A stretch of DNA of 64,000 nt from Bufo bufo (lineage: Eukaryota > Chordata > Amphibia > Anura > Bufonidae), in assembly GCF_905171765.1 (NCBI RefSeq), contig NC_053389.1, positions 787,734,754-787,798,753 on the forward strand. The letters run 5' to 3'. Below are positions 12,651 to 23,513 of this stretch, one piece after another; the stretch's first letter is position 1; the number at the start of each line of letters is the position of its first letter. Both the position numbers and the translations under genes were made by a program. The notes below the pieces were generated by a model. That model made no database searches. It worked only from the letters and a program-made list of their open reading frames with translations, and was not told the origin of the DNA.

Positions 12651-13879
12651 CCCTGTTCCTGCAGTCTTTTTGCAAGGGATTCTTCTCCTCTGTCATGTAG
12701 GAACCCTGTAGAAAAGCACATAAGATTGTATAGTTCCAGGTTACTATTTACGGTTTATTATCCGTACTTCAATCTCATGAGACTGCTCTATCCATAGGTA
12801 TTCACTTAGCAAAATGACCTCAGATCATGTGTTTATTTCTATCCCTTGTTTTCGTGCTCGGTTACGTTATCACCCCCACCACCCTTCTCGGTTACAAGGG
12901 AGAATCTTTAGGTTTTAATAACTTTATTTTCAGGCATTGTACATAAAAGCCACCAGGGGATTTACACAGAATGCAGGATGGAGAAATCAGATTATTACAG
13001 ATAATTAACGCAGCGGCCGAGGTATTTGTCTCCAGCTAAAATGGGAGCGTGTGTGTGGGATGCTTATTTTATCTTCATTTAGCTTAAGGAGGCTCAGGGG
13101 CATCTTCTCGTGCGACCTCCATGTGACCTTCACTCCTCATGTCTGAGACAGAAGTAAAATATAGATTGATGGTAGGACATTCTGCCCCAGGGGATGAAAC
13201 AGCATTATCTAGATCTATGGCTCTCATTCTTTGAGAGCACCTGCATCACTGGTATTGTTATTAGCGCTAATAATAAGGTAAGGGCTTGTACACACGGCCG
13301 CGTTTATGGATGCGTTTTGTACGAAGCCATAATTGGACTTCCGCAGACTGGAAGGAGTCCTGCTGTGTCTGTGTATGGCTCTGATTTCTTACATTGCATG
13401 CTCCATCTGACTTCTTATGTACGGGTATAAGGAAGCATTGATTCTAGAGCAGAGTATCTCCATACACTCGAGTCCGATGGAGCCAGTTCGGCAGTGTAAA
13501 AAAGCTGTACAGCTCTGTACTAAAAGAGGCCGCCTTGCAGCCCCCATACTGTCTCGCCGCCCCCAACAATTCCTCGCCATCCGCCCATCCCTAGCGCCAC
13601 CTCACTGGCCCCCCCTAGCACCTCCTCTGTGCCCCCTTCCCAGCCTTGCCGTCCCCTTAGCACTGACTTGCTGCCCCCCATGCACCTCTTTCCATGAGCC
13701 CTAAGAAAACCGTTTCGCCTGCACACATTTTTTGCGATCACACTGTGGCAATGTTCGACCCACAATACGTTTTGGCAAACCATCGACAAAACTACCCAAC
13801 CGTTTACTTTTCGGTGTTGTGAGGGGGGGGAGGGATAACAATCCCTAATGCTATATTGGTTTTCCCTCCATTTATTTCT
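12651..13879. other. No gene recognised
   Basis: Non-coding DNA. A GGCTTGTACACACGGCCGCG phrase near 13286 resembles the end of the CATGCACACGG MITE family but has no visible partner. A C-rich stretch covers 13530-13700. Confidence 0.35.
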
Positions 13880-14125
13880 TTTAGGTTGACGAAAATAGCT
13901 GAGCACTGGCTTAGCTATTTCCGTAGGGCCTATAGAAGTGAATGGGAGCAGTGGCTGTGCTCCCATTCACTTCTATGGGGAGAGTGCTTGGTGGTGGAGT
14001 CCTCCAGACGCCAATTTGTCGGGCTCCGTTTAGGAAATAGGTGCGAGTCCCAGCGGTGGAACCTGCACCTATAGGACAATGGCTAGGATATGCCCCCATT
14101 GTCTGAGATAAGAGAACCCCTTTAA
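13880..14125. mobile_element. T2-type MITE, left end missing
   Basis: Right end AGAACCCCTTTAA at a TTAA (14122-14125). The interior contains a perfect stem near 13931-13978 in which GAAGTGAATGGGAGCA pairs with its complement around a short GTGGCTG loop. The left terminus is not recognisable. Confidence 0.5.
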
Positions 14126-15244
14126 GATTGTGCGGGACTACAATCTGTTTGCAGCGCTGCAGAATATGTTGGCGCACTGTAAGCAGTATACAGCGGCTTT
14201 CGGTATTAGGGGAAATCTGCTGAATATTCTGAAAGTTAGAATATGCCCTGATTAGTCATGTGATTTCTAGACAGGAGGGTATAATGTAACTGCCTATACG
14301 AGGATGTATAGATGGGGCATGTTTTTCTACTTGGTGATACTAAAATTAATCATGGTGACTCAGCCCCTCAGCTGGGTATCTCAGCCATCCGAGATCTGTC
14401 TCCCGCTCCTATGATAAGCACTCCCAACTACCTCCCACTCTTTTCAGCTCTCCCTCACCCCCCTCCTCTATGAAGCTGCTCCGTCTTCCCTTCCCCTTAT
14501 CCCATTATTCCTTTCCTTCTTCTTCCTCATTTTCTCCTTCCAGGGGCCCGGTTTTGTATCTGCCTCACGTCGTTATCTCTTCCCCTGCTCTTTGCCAGCA
14601 ACGTTTTCTTCATTTCTAATCTCCGGTGCTCTCCCTTCTTTTAGCGCTTTCATTCTTTCTTACTCTCTCTTCTTCGTAGAGAACAAATCCCCTAAAGCTT
14701 TGGGAGAGACTAAAATGTTTTTGTATCCTTAAATAAGCCATGCCTTACAATACAAGTACCGAAACAATGTCGGGACTTAGCACGGGGAGAGGATTCGGTA
14801 ATTCTGTGCAACAGAGCTTACACTCCAGTGCAATGAGACGTGTAATGATGAGGCTGAGGAGCTGGATCAGCCTTGTGTTCCTGAGCTGCAGAGCTTACGC
14901 CTCAATGTTCTGCAGATCAGAGAGAATCTTTATCACAACGCCTGACTTGGTGCATGGAGGGACACAGGTCCAAGGGCAAAAGTAAAAAAAAAAAAAAAAA
15001 TAGATGGAAGGAAGAAATCTTAAGGATCCTACACTGTAATCCACACCTGTGCTCCAGGGAGCAGGACAGGTGGAGGGTAAAATATTGGAAGAAAAAAATA
15101 GTCTTGCAGAGCTTATGCTCTTCCACACAAAATAGGAGCATGGGATAGTCATTTACATCACTATATAAGCATAAAGAATTAATTCAGTGGTAAATACTTA
15201 TACCATCAGGTGGAGGATTTCTTCTGGACCATGAGGTCATCTGA
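14126..15244. other. No feature recognised
   Basis: Non-coding. Pyrimidine-rich CT tract at 14430-14680 and an 18-base A-run near 14984. No coding or repeat boundaries. Confidence 0.4.
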
Positions 15245-15512
15245 CTTGGGATGAAAGACTAGGCTTGTAAGAATTCTGAACTGCTCAGTCTGTGGATGGA
15301 AGACTAGGCTTGTAGGAACCTTAGGCTGCACCTTCTGGGTATGGAAGACTAGGCTTGTATGAACTCTGAGCTGCACCTTCTAGGGATGGAAGACCAGACT
15401 TGTTGGAACCTTGAGCTGCACTTTCTGGGCATGGAAGACTCGGCTTGTATGAACTTTGAGCTGGAGATTTAAGACAAGGTTACAAGAACCTTGAGCTGCA
15501 CCTTTGTGAAGC
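15245..15512. repeat. Minisatellite, unit 45 bp
   Basis: Copies of ATGGAAGACTAGGCTTGTA followed by GAACCTTGAGCTGCACCTTC recur with AGACT at 15256, 15301, 15346, 15391 (AGACC) and 15436, exactly 45 bp apart. A shortened last copy follows. Because the unit is divisible by three, a 67-codon minus-strand frame runs through it; I do not regard it as a gene. Confidence 0.85.
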
Positions 15513-15889
15513 ACTGTCCAAATTATAGGCTGATCCCTACAATGTAGGAAGAATGAAATGAGGTGTCCTTCCCTACCTTTCATCTTGGCTCGTGGGTCAA
15601 AAGTTTTAGTTTTTTTGTTTTTTTTCCTATAAGTCTGGTCATCTCACACCACTTATCTACAGTAGGGTTATCTCAAGCAAAGAAGAAAGTTAAGGAATGA
15701 CATATCTGTACATTTAAACTTGAGGTATGACCATGAAGTCTCGGCAAAAGGAGCTACTTGGAAGAACATATGGTGTATCCTGATGGCACAAGGGACCAGC
15801 TTCCATGTTATCTTGCGAAACTTTTATATCTTTAAGGCCCTAGTTATATAGCCAGCATTAAATAGGTTTCATAATATAGGGAGTCCATT
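15513..15889. other. No feature recognised
   Basis: Non-coding DNA with a T-rich segment near 15606-15627. Confidence 0.35.
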
Positions 15890-16120
15890 TACTGTAATAA
15901 ATGTAAGCCATTTCCAGCCACCGGTATTGGTAAAATCCATTAAATTTTATTTTTTTCTCCATTAAAAGCAGTTACAAAAGGTAAATGCAAAACAGGCCTC
16001 ACATCTCTGACGCGTTTCGGGTACACGCTTGTAGCACCCTTAGTCATAGAGTCACTAAATAACTACACCAGTCAGGTTTTATGGTGGAAAGGAGGGAGAG
16101 GACACACCCAGTGGGTGTGA
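15890..16120 (-). mobile_element. Penelope-like element tail fragment
   Basis: No protein remains. Assignment rests on the hammerhead-like module at 16004-16052 and on the GACGCGTTTCGGGT phrase, which is typical of PLE terminal regions. Ends are approximate. Confidence 0.45.
16004..16052 (-). other. Hammerhead-ribozyme-like fold, core degenerate
   Basis: Read on the minus strand: CUCU, then AUGACUAA, then a stem of GGGU with ACCC, then GAAA, then CGCG, UC and AGAG. This is the order of a minimal type-I hammerhead: stem I (CUCU/AGAG), core, stem II, GAAA, tiny stem III, cleavage UC. Relative to the canonical CUGANGA core, the positions for C3 and G8 are changed, so activity is unlikely. Confidence 0.5.
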
Positions 16121-18909
16121 TTGGCATAGAGGAATACTAGCCATTTAATGTAGCTCCAGGATATCTAGATTTCTCGAGACTATAAACAAGGGATAGAGTC
16201 GAGATAACCATCTAAAGTTTTGTCTGATATCCAGATGTAGAGTGAACAAATTTTCACCTGTATAAGAGCAAATTGATGACATTTTTGTGGCATGGTGTTC
16301 AGGCCATTTTGCCAACAGATGTGAACTTGGTCTAAGAAGATGCCACCAGCTCTTTTTTTTTCTTTTTTTTTTTTTTTGTTCTTCGTGAATTTATTAACTT
16401 GTATAAAAGTTATATATAAGTATTATTTTCATTCCTCCTCTAGTCTAACAGATAGGTGACAAGTTTCACAAGGTTTGACAAGTATTCTTGTGCTCTCCAT
16501 CAATGGTGTTACCACCTTCAACCCTACTTATTGTCACTGCTTCTGGAAGAAAGGATGACAAGGTCTTAAGGGTCAAAGAAAGGCCCCCAAACAGTGAAGA
16601 TGTTTGGTTTTTCATAAAATAACCACAAGGAGCCAGTATCTAAGTCATTGTCATCACTGAGCTGAAACTGAAGTTGTGGAGTGGAAAACATTAGATGACA
16701 CCCCTTTCTTGGATTTCGTACATTGATAATCCCTGGTTAGAGTATATCCATCAGGCCATAGATCACTTACACAGAATATCAGAAATGTGAATATAAAAGA
16801 AAGTAGGAAATTATAGGAATACTATTTCACTCATTTATCTTAAAACGGAGCTGGAATTCTTCAGGAAGGACTAATGTCCTGCAGCCTTTCCTACTGCTGC
16901 CTCATGACAGACTGTGTTGCTCGGTAGGCAGAATGCAAGCTGCCACACTTACTGAATCAGGATAGTGGAAGCAATTTCTACATTGTGTATATTAGATATG
17001 TGCATATCAACTTCACACATGGTGAAGCCATGGTCCATGGAGGTTCCCTGTGCCTTTTATTATTATTGTTGTTGGTGGGCGTCCCAGCTCGTGGATTCCT
17101 GCCAATGGTATCTTTTGGATGAGTCGTAGTGACATGTTGAAGCGTGCCTGCAATTATGAACATCACTTGGATCAAAGGTCTGGGCTGATTAATTTCATAA
17201 TATCTCTTTATAGAGGTCAGAACACAGTTTTTGTGTTTCAGAGCTCCAGATCCCCTGCCTCTCTCTCTCTTTACAGAGAGAATTGAATAATAACATTTTG
17301 AAAACCTCCAGCAACCACCAGGGGGAGCTCATTGAAGATGGGCAGCCCCCCCCACCCCCCAGTGGTTCCTGCAGGCAGTCCAACTTGTATCATTCAACTA
17401 CTTGGTATTCACTAGAGCCACTGATGGTGAGGATAGACTTGAGCCCTTAGGGTAGTTGCCAGGGGCTACGCCAGAGCAATCCCTGAGTCAGTGGCAGCTG
17501 GTCCGGGCGGACCAGGAGATACCTGAGTAGATACCAGAAGTACAAGCGTTGTCAGGCAGGCAGAGACGTTACCAGGAGCAACAGTGCAGGAACAAAGGAT
17601 GAGGCATAGACGTGGTCAGACAGGCAATGGGTCAGGGCAGGGCGGCACAGGTACGGGTCAGGCAATCCGGATCAGCAACAGGAGAGTCAAAGCAAGCAGG
17701 CAGGGATCAGACGATAAGCAGAGTCCAGGAACGAAGTATAGATCAGGAGCACACGAGAGTATCAGGACCCAACAAACACAAGGACCTTGACACTGAGGCA
17801 TCTGGGCAGGGGGCTGAGTCACTTAAATATATGCAGGAGAGCCAGAGTTGGTCAGCGAGGTCACCTGACCTAACCCACCCACACAGCCCAGGGAGCGATG
17901 CGCTCCGCCCTTAGAGTAGTGTAACACGAAACCAGCCAAACTCATGATGTGTCCAGGGCTGAGTGGAAGCTGTGGAGCAGAATCCTCAGAAGCAATAACA
18001 CCTACAGAAACAGCGCCCAGGACCGCAGCGGTGAAATGGGAAGCACCGGACACAGATCACCGCTGAACGTGGCGACCGGGACCACGGCGATAAGCAGGGG
18101 AACAGCGGAGTACAGCAGCCGCTGTTACAGGGGCTGAATCGGCACCACATAGTCTTCATTTACAGGATCGGTGGAAGTCCCAGTGTTCATAACGCAACTG
18201 ATCGTGAAGTTTTGACATCTCCTAGCAATATGGCATCACTTTATAAAATGGAATACACCTTTAAATAAACAAGCCTATAAAACTCAAGGGATAAAAGTAA
18301 GAAAAACAAGCGATAAATCCTAAAAGGCTCTGTGAGACTAGAGGAGCCATTAACGTTCCTGCAATGTAGTTCCAGTTATGGATTATATCTCTATATGACC
18401 CTTTCAGTAGAGGGTTCACGATGTGTGTATGGTCTCCTTCACTCGTCCTTGAACCTCCCATCTTGTGTTTCCCCTCTCCTTCTTTTCCGCCTTGGGATTT
18501 CAAGCATCAGCAGGGTTACTTACTGGTGACAGATGGAGGGACCATGACAGGCGTCACACTGGATGGCTTGTCAGTTCCGCCTGCTCTGCAAATCACTGTG
18601 ATGTGACATGGCTGAATAAGTTCGCTCTGCCGTCCAGAATACTTTTACATCTTACTTCCCACCGTCAGAAAACAAGTGCACGTCATCCGTTCTCATCTCC
18701 AGTACAAATCTTTATACCGCTCAGTCGCTGCTTCATCCCGAATAATGAGCCAGTTCTTCGTTGAAGATCATTCAAGGCTATTTCCCATAAAAATACTTTT
18801 ATTCAAATCTTCATTAAAATGCCAAAAATTGCACCGTCACGGCCACAGTCGGCCTTAATCGAGCCAAAAGGCAGATAATATGCATCCATGTGGGACGGCT
18901 GTTGACATA
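16121..18909. other. No gene recognised; CAGG-rich region at 17.52-17.85 kb
   Basis: 16360-16378 is T-rich. From about 17520 to 17860 the plus strand is purine-rich with irregular CAGGCA/GGTCAG/GGATCAG phrases, a texture common in LTR-element leaders, but no ends are seen. Frames of 60-100 codons there have no recognisable motif. The rest is featureless. Confidence 0.35.
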
Positions 18910-19848
18910 CAGTACAGACCAAAAGTTTGGACACACCTTCTCATTCAAAGAGTTTTCTTTATTTTCATGACTATGAAGGCATCAAAACTATGAATTAACA
19001 CATGTGGAATTATATACATAACAAACAAGTGTGAAACAACTAAAAATATGTCATATTCTAGGTTCTTCAAAGTAGCCACCTTTTGCTTTGATTACTGCTT
19101 TGCACACTCTTGGCATTCTCTTGATGAGCTTCAAGAGGTAGTCCCCTGAAATGGTCTTCCAACAGTCTTGAAAGAGTTCCCAGAGATGCTTAGCACTTGT
19201 TGGCCCTTTTTCCTTCACTCTGCGGTCCAGCTCACCCCAAACCATCTCAATTGGGTTCAGGTCCGGTGACTGTGGAGGCCAGGTCATCTGGCACAGCACC
19301 CCATCACTCTCCTTCATGGTCAAATAGCCCTTACTTTCAAAGTTTTCCCAATTTTTCGGCTGACTGACTGACCTTAATTTCTTAAAGTAATGATGGCCAC
19401 TCGTTTTTCTTTACTTAGCTGCTTTTTTCTTGCCATAATACAAATTCTAACAGTCTATACAGTAGGACTATCAGCTGTGTATCTACCTGACTTCTCCTCA
19501 ACGCAACTGATGGTCCCAACCCCATTTATAAGACAAGAAATCCCACTTATTAAACCTAACAGGGCACACCTGTGAAGTGAAAACCATTTCAGGGGACTAC
19601 CTCTTGAAGCTCATCAAGAGAATGCCAAGAGTGTGCAAAGCAGTAATCAAAGCAAAAGGTGGCTACTTTGAAGAACCTAGAATATGACATATTTTCAGTT
19701 GTTTCACACTTGTTTGTTATGTATATAATTCCACATGTGTTAATTCATAGTTTTGATGCCTTCAGTGTGAATCTACAATTTTCATAGTCATGAAAATAAA
19801 GAAAACTCTTTGAATGAGAAGGTGTGTCCAAACTTTTGGTCTGTACTG
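18910..19848 (-). mobile_element. Internally deleted Tc1-family transposon (939 bp)
   Basis: Flanked by TA (18908-18909 and 19849-19850). Terminal inverted repeats start CAGTACAGACCAAAAGTTTG and extend about 250 bp into both sides, so the right arm also contains a copy of the transposase C-terminal coding end. Between them are the first codons and the last third of a Tc1 transposase on the minus strand with the middle missing. It is probably mobilised only in trans, if at all. Confidence 0.85.
19051..19436 (-). pseudogene. Tc1 transposase remnant (N-terminal end fused to C-terminal third)
   Basis: The reading starts at an ATG at 19436 (MARKKQLSKEKRVAIITLRN, then a stop). After the deletion junction near 19323-19345 it continues in another frame as the C-terminal third at 19051-19323. 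That part has WPPQSPDLNPIEMVW, carrying the last acidic catalytic residue (E), and ends at GGYFEEPRI. The DNA-binding region beyond the first residues and the two catalytic aspartates are absent, so no functional DDE enzyme is possible. Members of this family usually have about 340 residues. Confidence 0.8.
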
Positions 19849-19932
19849 TAGGTCCATGCGTGAACCAATCATTCTTCATATTCTTGGGTCACACATTCAT
19901 CACTATGGATCCTATGAAGAAAATAACATAGT

Positions 19933-20386
19933 TTAAAGGGCTTGTCCGGGTTCAGCTCTCCAACCTCCATTTTCACCCCGGCAGCCCCCCTGACTTGAGC
20001 ATCAGAGCAGTTCATGCTCCGATGCTCTCCTTTTCCCTGCGCTAAATCGCGCAGGGCAAAGGCTCTTTTGTTTACAATAACACACTGCCGGGTGGAGGCT
20101 TCCGCCCAGCAGTGTGTTCGGTGACGTCACCGGCTCTGATGGACGGGCTTTAGCGCTGCCCCAGCCGTTTTACTCCCTGAGCAGCCGGAAGAAGAGGCTT
20201 CAGCTTGCCTGCAATAGACCCGGTACGTCACCGAGTATAAGAAAACAGTCACTTCCGGCTAAGAATTTCCTATATGAAAACGGGGCTTCAGAAATATGTG
20301 GCAAAGGTAGGACATGCATGTATGTAATATGTATGTCACTCTAGTACTATTACACCAATGTCCCCAATCCCGGACAACCCTTTTAA
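19933..20386. mobile_element. T2-type MITE (about 454 bp)
   Basis: TTAA at each edge. The left end TTAAAGGGCTTGTCCGGG pairs with the right end CCCGGACAACCCTTTTAA. Inner arms include ACACTGCCGGGTGGA and its complement-like CCGCCCAGCAGTGTG around 20090-20120. No genuine coding region. Confidence 0.75.
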
Positions 20387-21300
20387 GACCAGTTAAAATA
20401 TTATATCACAATAGTAAAATTCCTAATCAAGATCACAATACATCGAGGGATGAATCCACCATCCAGTGCGAAAGTGCAGTACCCCTGACCTGAGGGTAAC
20501 GGCAGTTGTTATGTTTTATATGTATTGTATTCTATATGGTTATGTATTTTCATGTGTTGGCCATTTGTTTTAGCTAGAGGAGGAATGGTTGGCAGGAATA
20601 GGCTAACCACCCTGTTCCTCCCTCTTGGTAGAAGTGAGCTGGTCCTGCTTGTTGCCAGGACGGGTGTCCTAGTTCAAACAAAGAAGGGAGGGGGAAGCAC
20701 ATGGCAGCACTCCTACTCCTAGGAACCCTATACAGTTTCTCCTGTGAGACCAACACTCAAGAGATCAGTATGACGAACACTGCCTTCAGAAAGCATCAGT
20801 GTGCCAAGACAGCAGAGTAATCAGTGAAATTACAGCTTTACAGACACTACTGCAGGTGAGGGACTAAGGCTGAGACACTCATCACCTAGATAACAACCAG
20901 GCCAGACAAACATCAAGCCTGAATCACACAGTGGACACCTATATCCACAAATGCCTGCAAGTGTTAATGAATTGCCATCCAACTAGCCACCATACCTCAT
21001 CACCTGGTGTAAGAAACTGCATTTTGTACTTTATGTGCCACAAGTGGTATTTTCAGGGCTGGTTCTTCAAAGTACCTTTTGCACTGCACCAAACCCCAGG
21101 GAGCAACGGCCTGAGGGAGTGCACCGTGACACCGCATCTCATCAGGACCACTACTACTCCCATCCATTCAGCACTGCCTCCTTATGGGCTCGCTGCAAAT
21201 GGCCATTAAGCCCTCACCATCATAGTGCTCATTTATAATTACAGTGAATTACTGTATATGATCCAAAATGCAAAGCCCACTATATATGTAACCTAATGTC
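20387..21300. other. No gene recognised; possible LTR-element debris
   Basis: A CCAGGGAGCAACGGCCTGAGG / GTGCACCGTGACACCGC texture near 21085-21140 resembles amphibian LTR leaders, but I see no paired termini, primer site or coding frame. Frames of 60-92 codons show no motif. Confidence 0.25.
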
Positions 21301-21639
21301 CAAAACTGCATCTCAATTATAACGATGCATATACGGTCATCATCTCGTCACGTGATATAAAGAGACTAGGATTAGACAAGTGCAAATCGATTCGTTCATC
21401 AGAGTTCTTTAGCAGTGAGGGGCTTCCCACATTGCTCAAGAGGCTCCCCCCCCTTGCCGTTTGATTGATAGGGCTGAACATCTTGCCCCTGCGGTGCTGC
21501 TCCCAGTAACTGCGCATGCGTAGAGGCTCTGCACCTGACACCAGAGCAGCAACTGTGCATGCGTCTCTACATTTCCAGGTAGCTGTACATGCACAGTTGC
21601 TGAATCCGTTTCTACTATCCAGTTTATAGTATCCACAGT

Positions 21640-21790
21640 GATAAATGCCTGACCCATGAATGGAGAGGATGGTTGGTTCACGTTTAGAAATAATATATGG
21701 ATGCATATTATCTGTCTTTTGGCTTGATAAAGGTCTAGTGTGACCAAAACCTAGCAAGTTTTGCCATTTTAATAAAAAAAATTATAATTT
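21640..21790 (+). mobile_element. Penelope-like element tail fragment
   Basis: Contains, at 21723-21755, CUUGAUAAAGGUC, a short loop, GACC and AAAACC. This has the order of the hammerhead-like modules of the other PLE tails in the window, with the GAAA position changed to AAAA. A run of AATAAAAA follows. No protein portion is identifiable and the left boundary is not determined. Confidence 0.4.
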
Positions 21791-22503
21791 TTTTTTTATA
21801 GCCATTTCAGTGCCTTGGAGATAGTTCTGTATTGATATCTGTTTGGTTGATGGGGGACCATACATAGGATGATGATCAAAGAGCCCTAGTGATAAACGTA
21901 TAGCTCAGTCCTAGAAGAAGGAGCCACTATATGCTGCCACACTTGTCTTTTCATCTGGGCCCTGTAGACATAACGCCTTTCTGGCATTTTTGTTTTTCTC
22001 GGTTCTTTTTATCTCAAAGTGGAAGGGGGGGGTCATTCGGGAGAGTTAAGGGTTGTGTAAAAGCAAAAGGTCATGGAGTTTTGCTTCAGCCTCCACTTAT
22101 ATGTGCAAGCTTTGCATTATTAATAAGGTATGGCCATTGCTATCGAGGGATTCGAGCAGCCCTCCATTTTGGCGCATTTCTGTCACAGGTCATGAGCGCA
22201 TTAATAAATAATAATGATGAAAAATAATGCCTACGCTGTAAATAACGTGCTAGGTGAGGCCGACCTTGTCTTTCATGCACTGTCTATGATGAAGCCTGAA
22301 GAGTTTTCGACAGTAAAGATGCATGGTCAAGGAAGACAAATTTTTGCTCCCGATTTTGCACAAGATGGGCCATATGTCTGAGAAATACATACATACATAT
22401 ATATACTATAGTTCCTATAGTGTCCTATGGAGCAGTTGTATGCTGTGTATAGTCCTCAAAGTCGGGTCATATGTCTGATACAAAAATAACGGTCCCACTA
22501 GGC
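21791..22503. other. No feature recognised
   Basis: Non-coding DNA. A short ACATACATAC/ATATATA stretch lies at about 22386-22410. Nothing else supported. Confidence 0.4.
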
Positions 22504-22511
22504 TTCTACAG

Positions 22512-22690
22512 CAGTGGTCCCCAAACATTTTTATGCCATGGACCGGTTTCACACAAAATTATTTTCTGAAGGACCGGGAGGGGGTATGTAGTTAGCGGAG
22601 GTCAATGAAAAACCAGTAATTAATAAACCCGTATAGGCCCGCAATCAGTGACTTACAAATCAAATGATGTCTCCTCTGACTGGAGTTGTT
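22512..22690 (+). mobile_element. Left end of a hAT-type element
   Basis: Starts CAGTGGTCCCCAAAC, a classic hAT terminus. It is preceded by TTCTACAG (22504-22511), which fits the NNNTANNN target pattern. Phrases ATGGACCGG and GGACCGGGAGGGGG follow. No matching right terminus (GTTTGGGGACCACTG) was seen before or after the minisatellite, so the element is truncated or its end has diverged. Confidence 0.55.
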
Positions 22691-22814
22691 CACTTTCCTT
22701 TTTTCACAACTTCTTTCTGTATAACTTAACAAACAGAACACAGATATTTAGTATTATTGCCTCCTTTTATGCCCCTACTTGGTAATCATTCCCATTTAGG
22801 CACTATTAGATATA

Positions 22815-23057
22815 ATGCCCCCCCCCCAGTAATGCCCATTTATATATAGTGCTCCCCCCAGTAGTACCTCTTTATATATAGTGCCTTCAGTAGTTCCCCT
22901 TTATATATAGTGCCCCCCAGTAGTGCCCTTTAATATATAGTGCCCCCCAGTAGTGCCCCTTAATATATAATGCTCCCCCCGGTAGTGCCCCTTTATATAT
23001 AATGCTCCCCTCAGTAGTGCCCTTTAATATATAGTGCCCCCAGTAGTGCCCCTTTAT
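22815..23057. repeat. Minisatellite, unit about 31 bp (left part)
   Basis: About eight copies of AGTAGTGCCCCTTTATATAT plus AGTGCCCCCC, with GCTCCCCCC variants. The array resumes at 27641 after the L1 insertion, with the same unit and phrase order. Confidence 0.85.
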
Positions 23058-23513
23058 GTATACTTGTCAATAGTATTTTATTATACTGAAGCAAGAAGTT
23101 GAGCTAACATACATTTTGTCATCACGTTTTGTTTTTTTACATAGTAAACCAAATAATAAGTCGACAAAGGATATGAAAAGGGGGAGGAAGGGGGGAGAAG
23201 AGAGGAAAGAAGGTACATGAGTAGAACGCGAAAATCAGCGATATCACATCACTACAGATTATATTATTCAGAGCAGGCAAGCCAATTATGAAAATTAACA
23301 AAGTGGGAAATTTTGTGGAGACACCTTAAGGTATGATCTGGCTCAGGGTATTTCTATTTTTGCAGGAAGGTCTATCTGGGCGTGAGTGGATAACCTCCCA
23401 TTTGTCCCAATCCTTTTCAAACTTATGTGTTCTAAAATCTTTGTACGCCATCATTTTTTCGTAGACGAAAGTGGTAGCCACAGATTCAATTATCTCTGTT
23501 TAGGGTTGGTATC

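Noticed and set aside
17584..17914. Overlapping plus-strand frames of 68-100 codons in a CAGG-rich stretch
   Set aside because: Low-complexity Gln/Arg/Ser-rich translations without a domain, in more than one phase.
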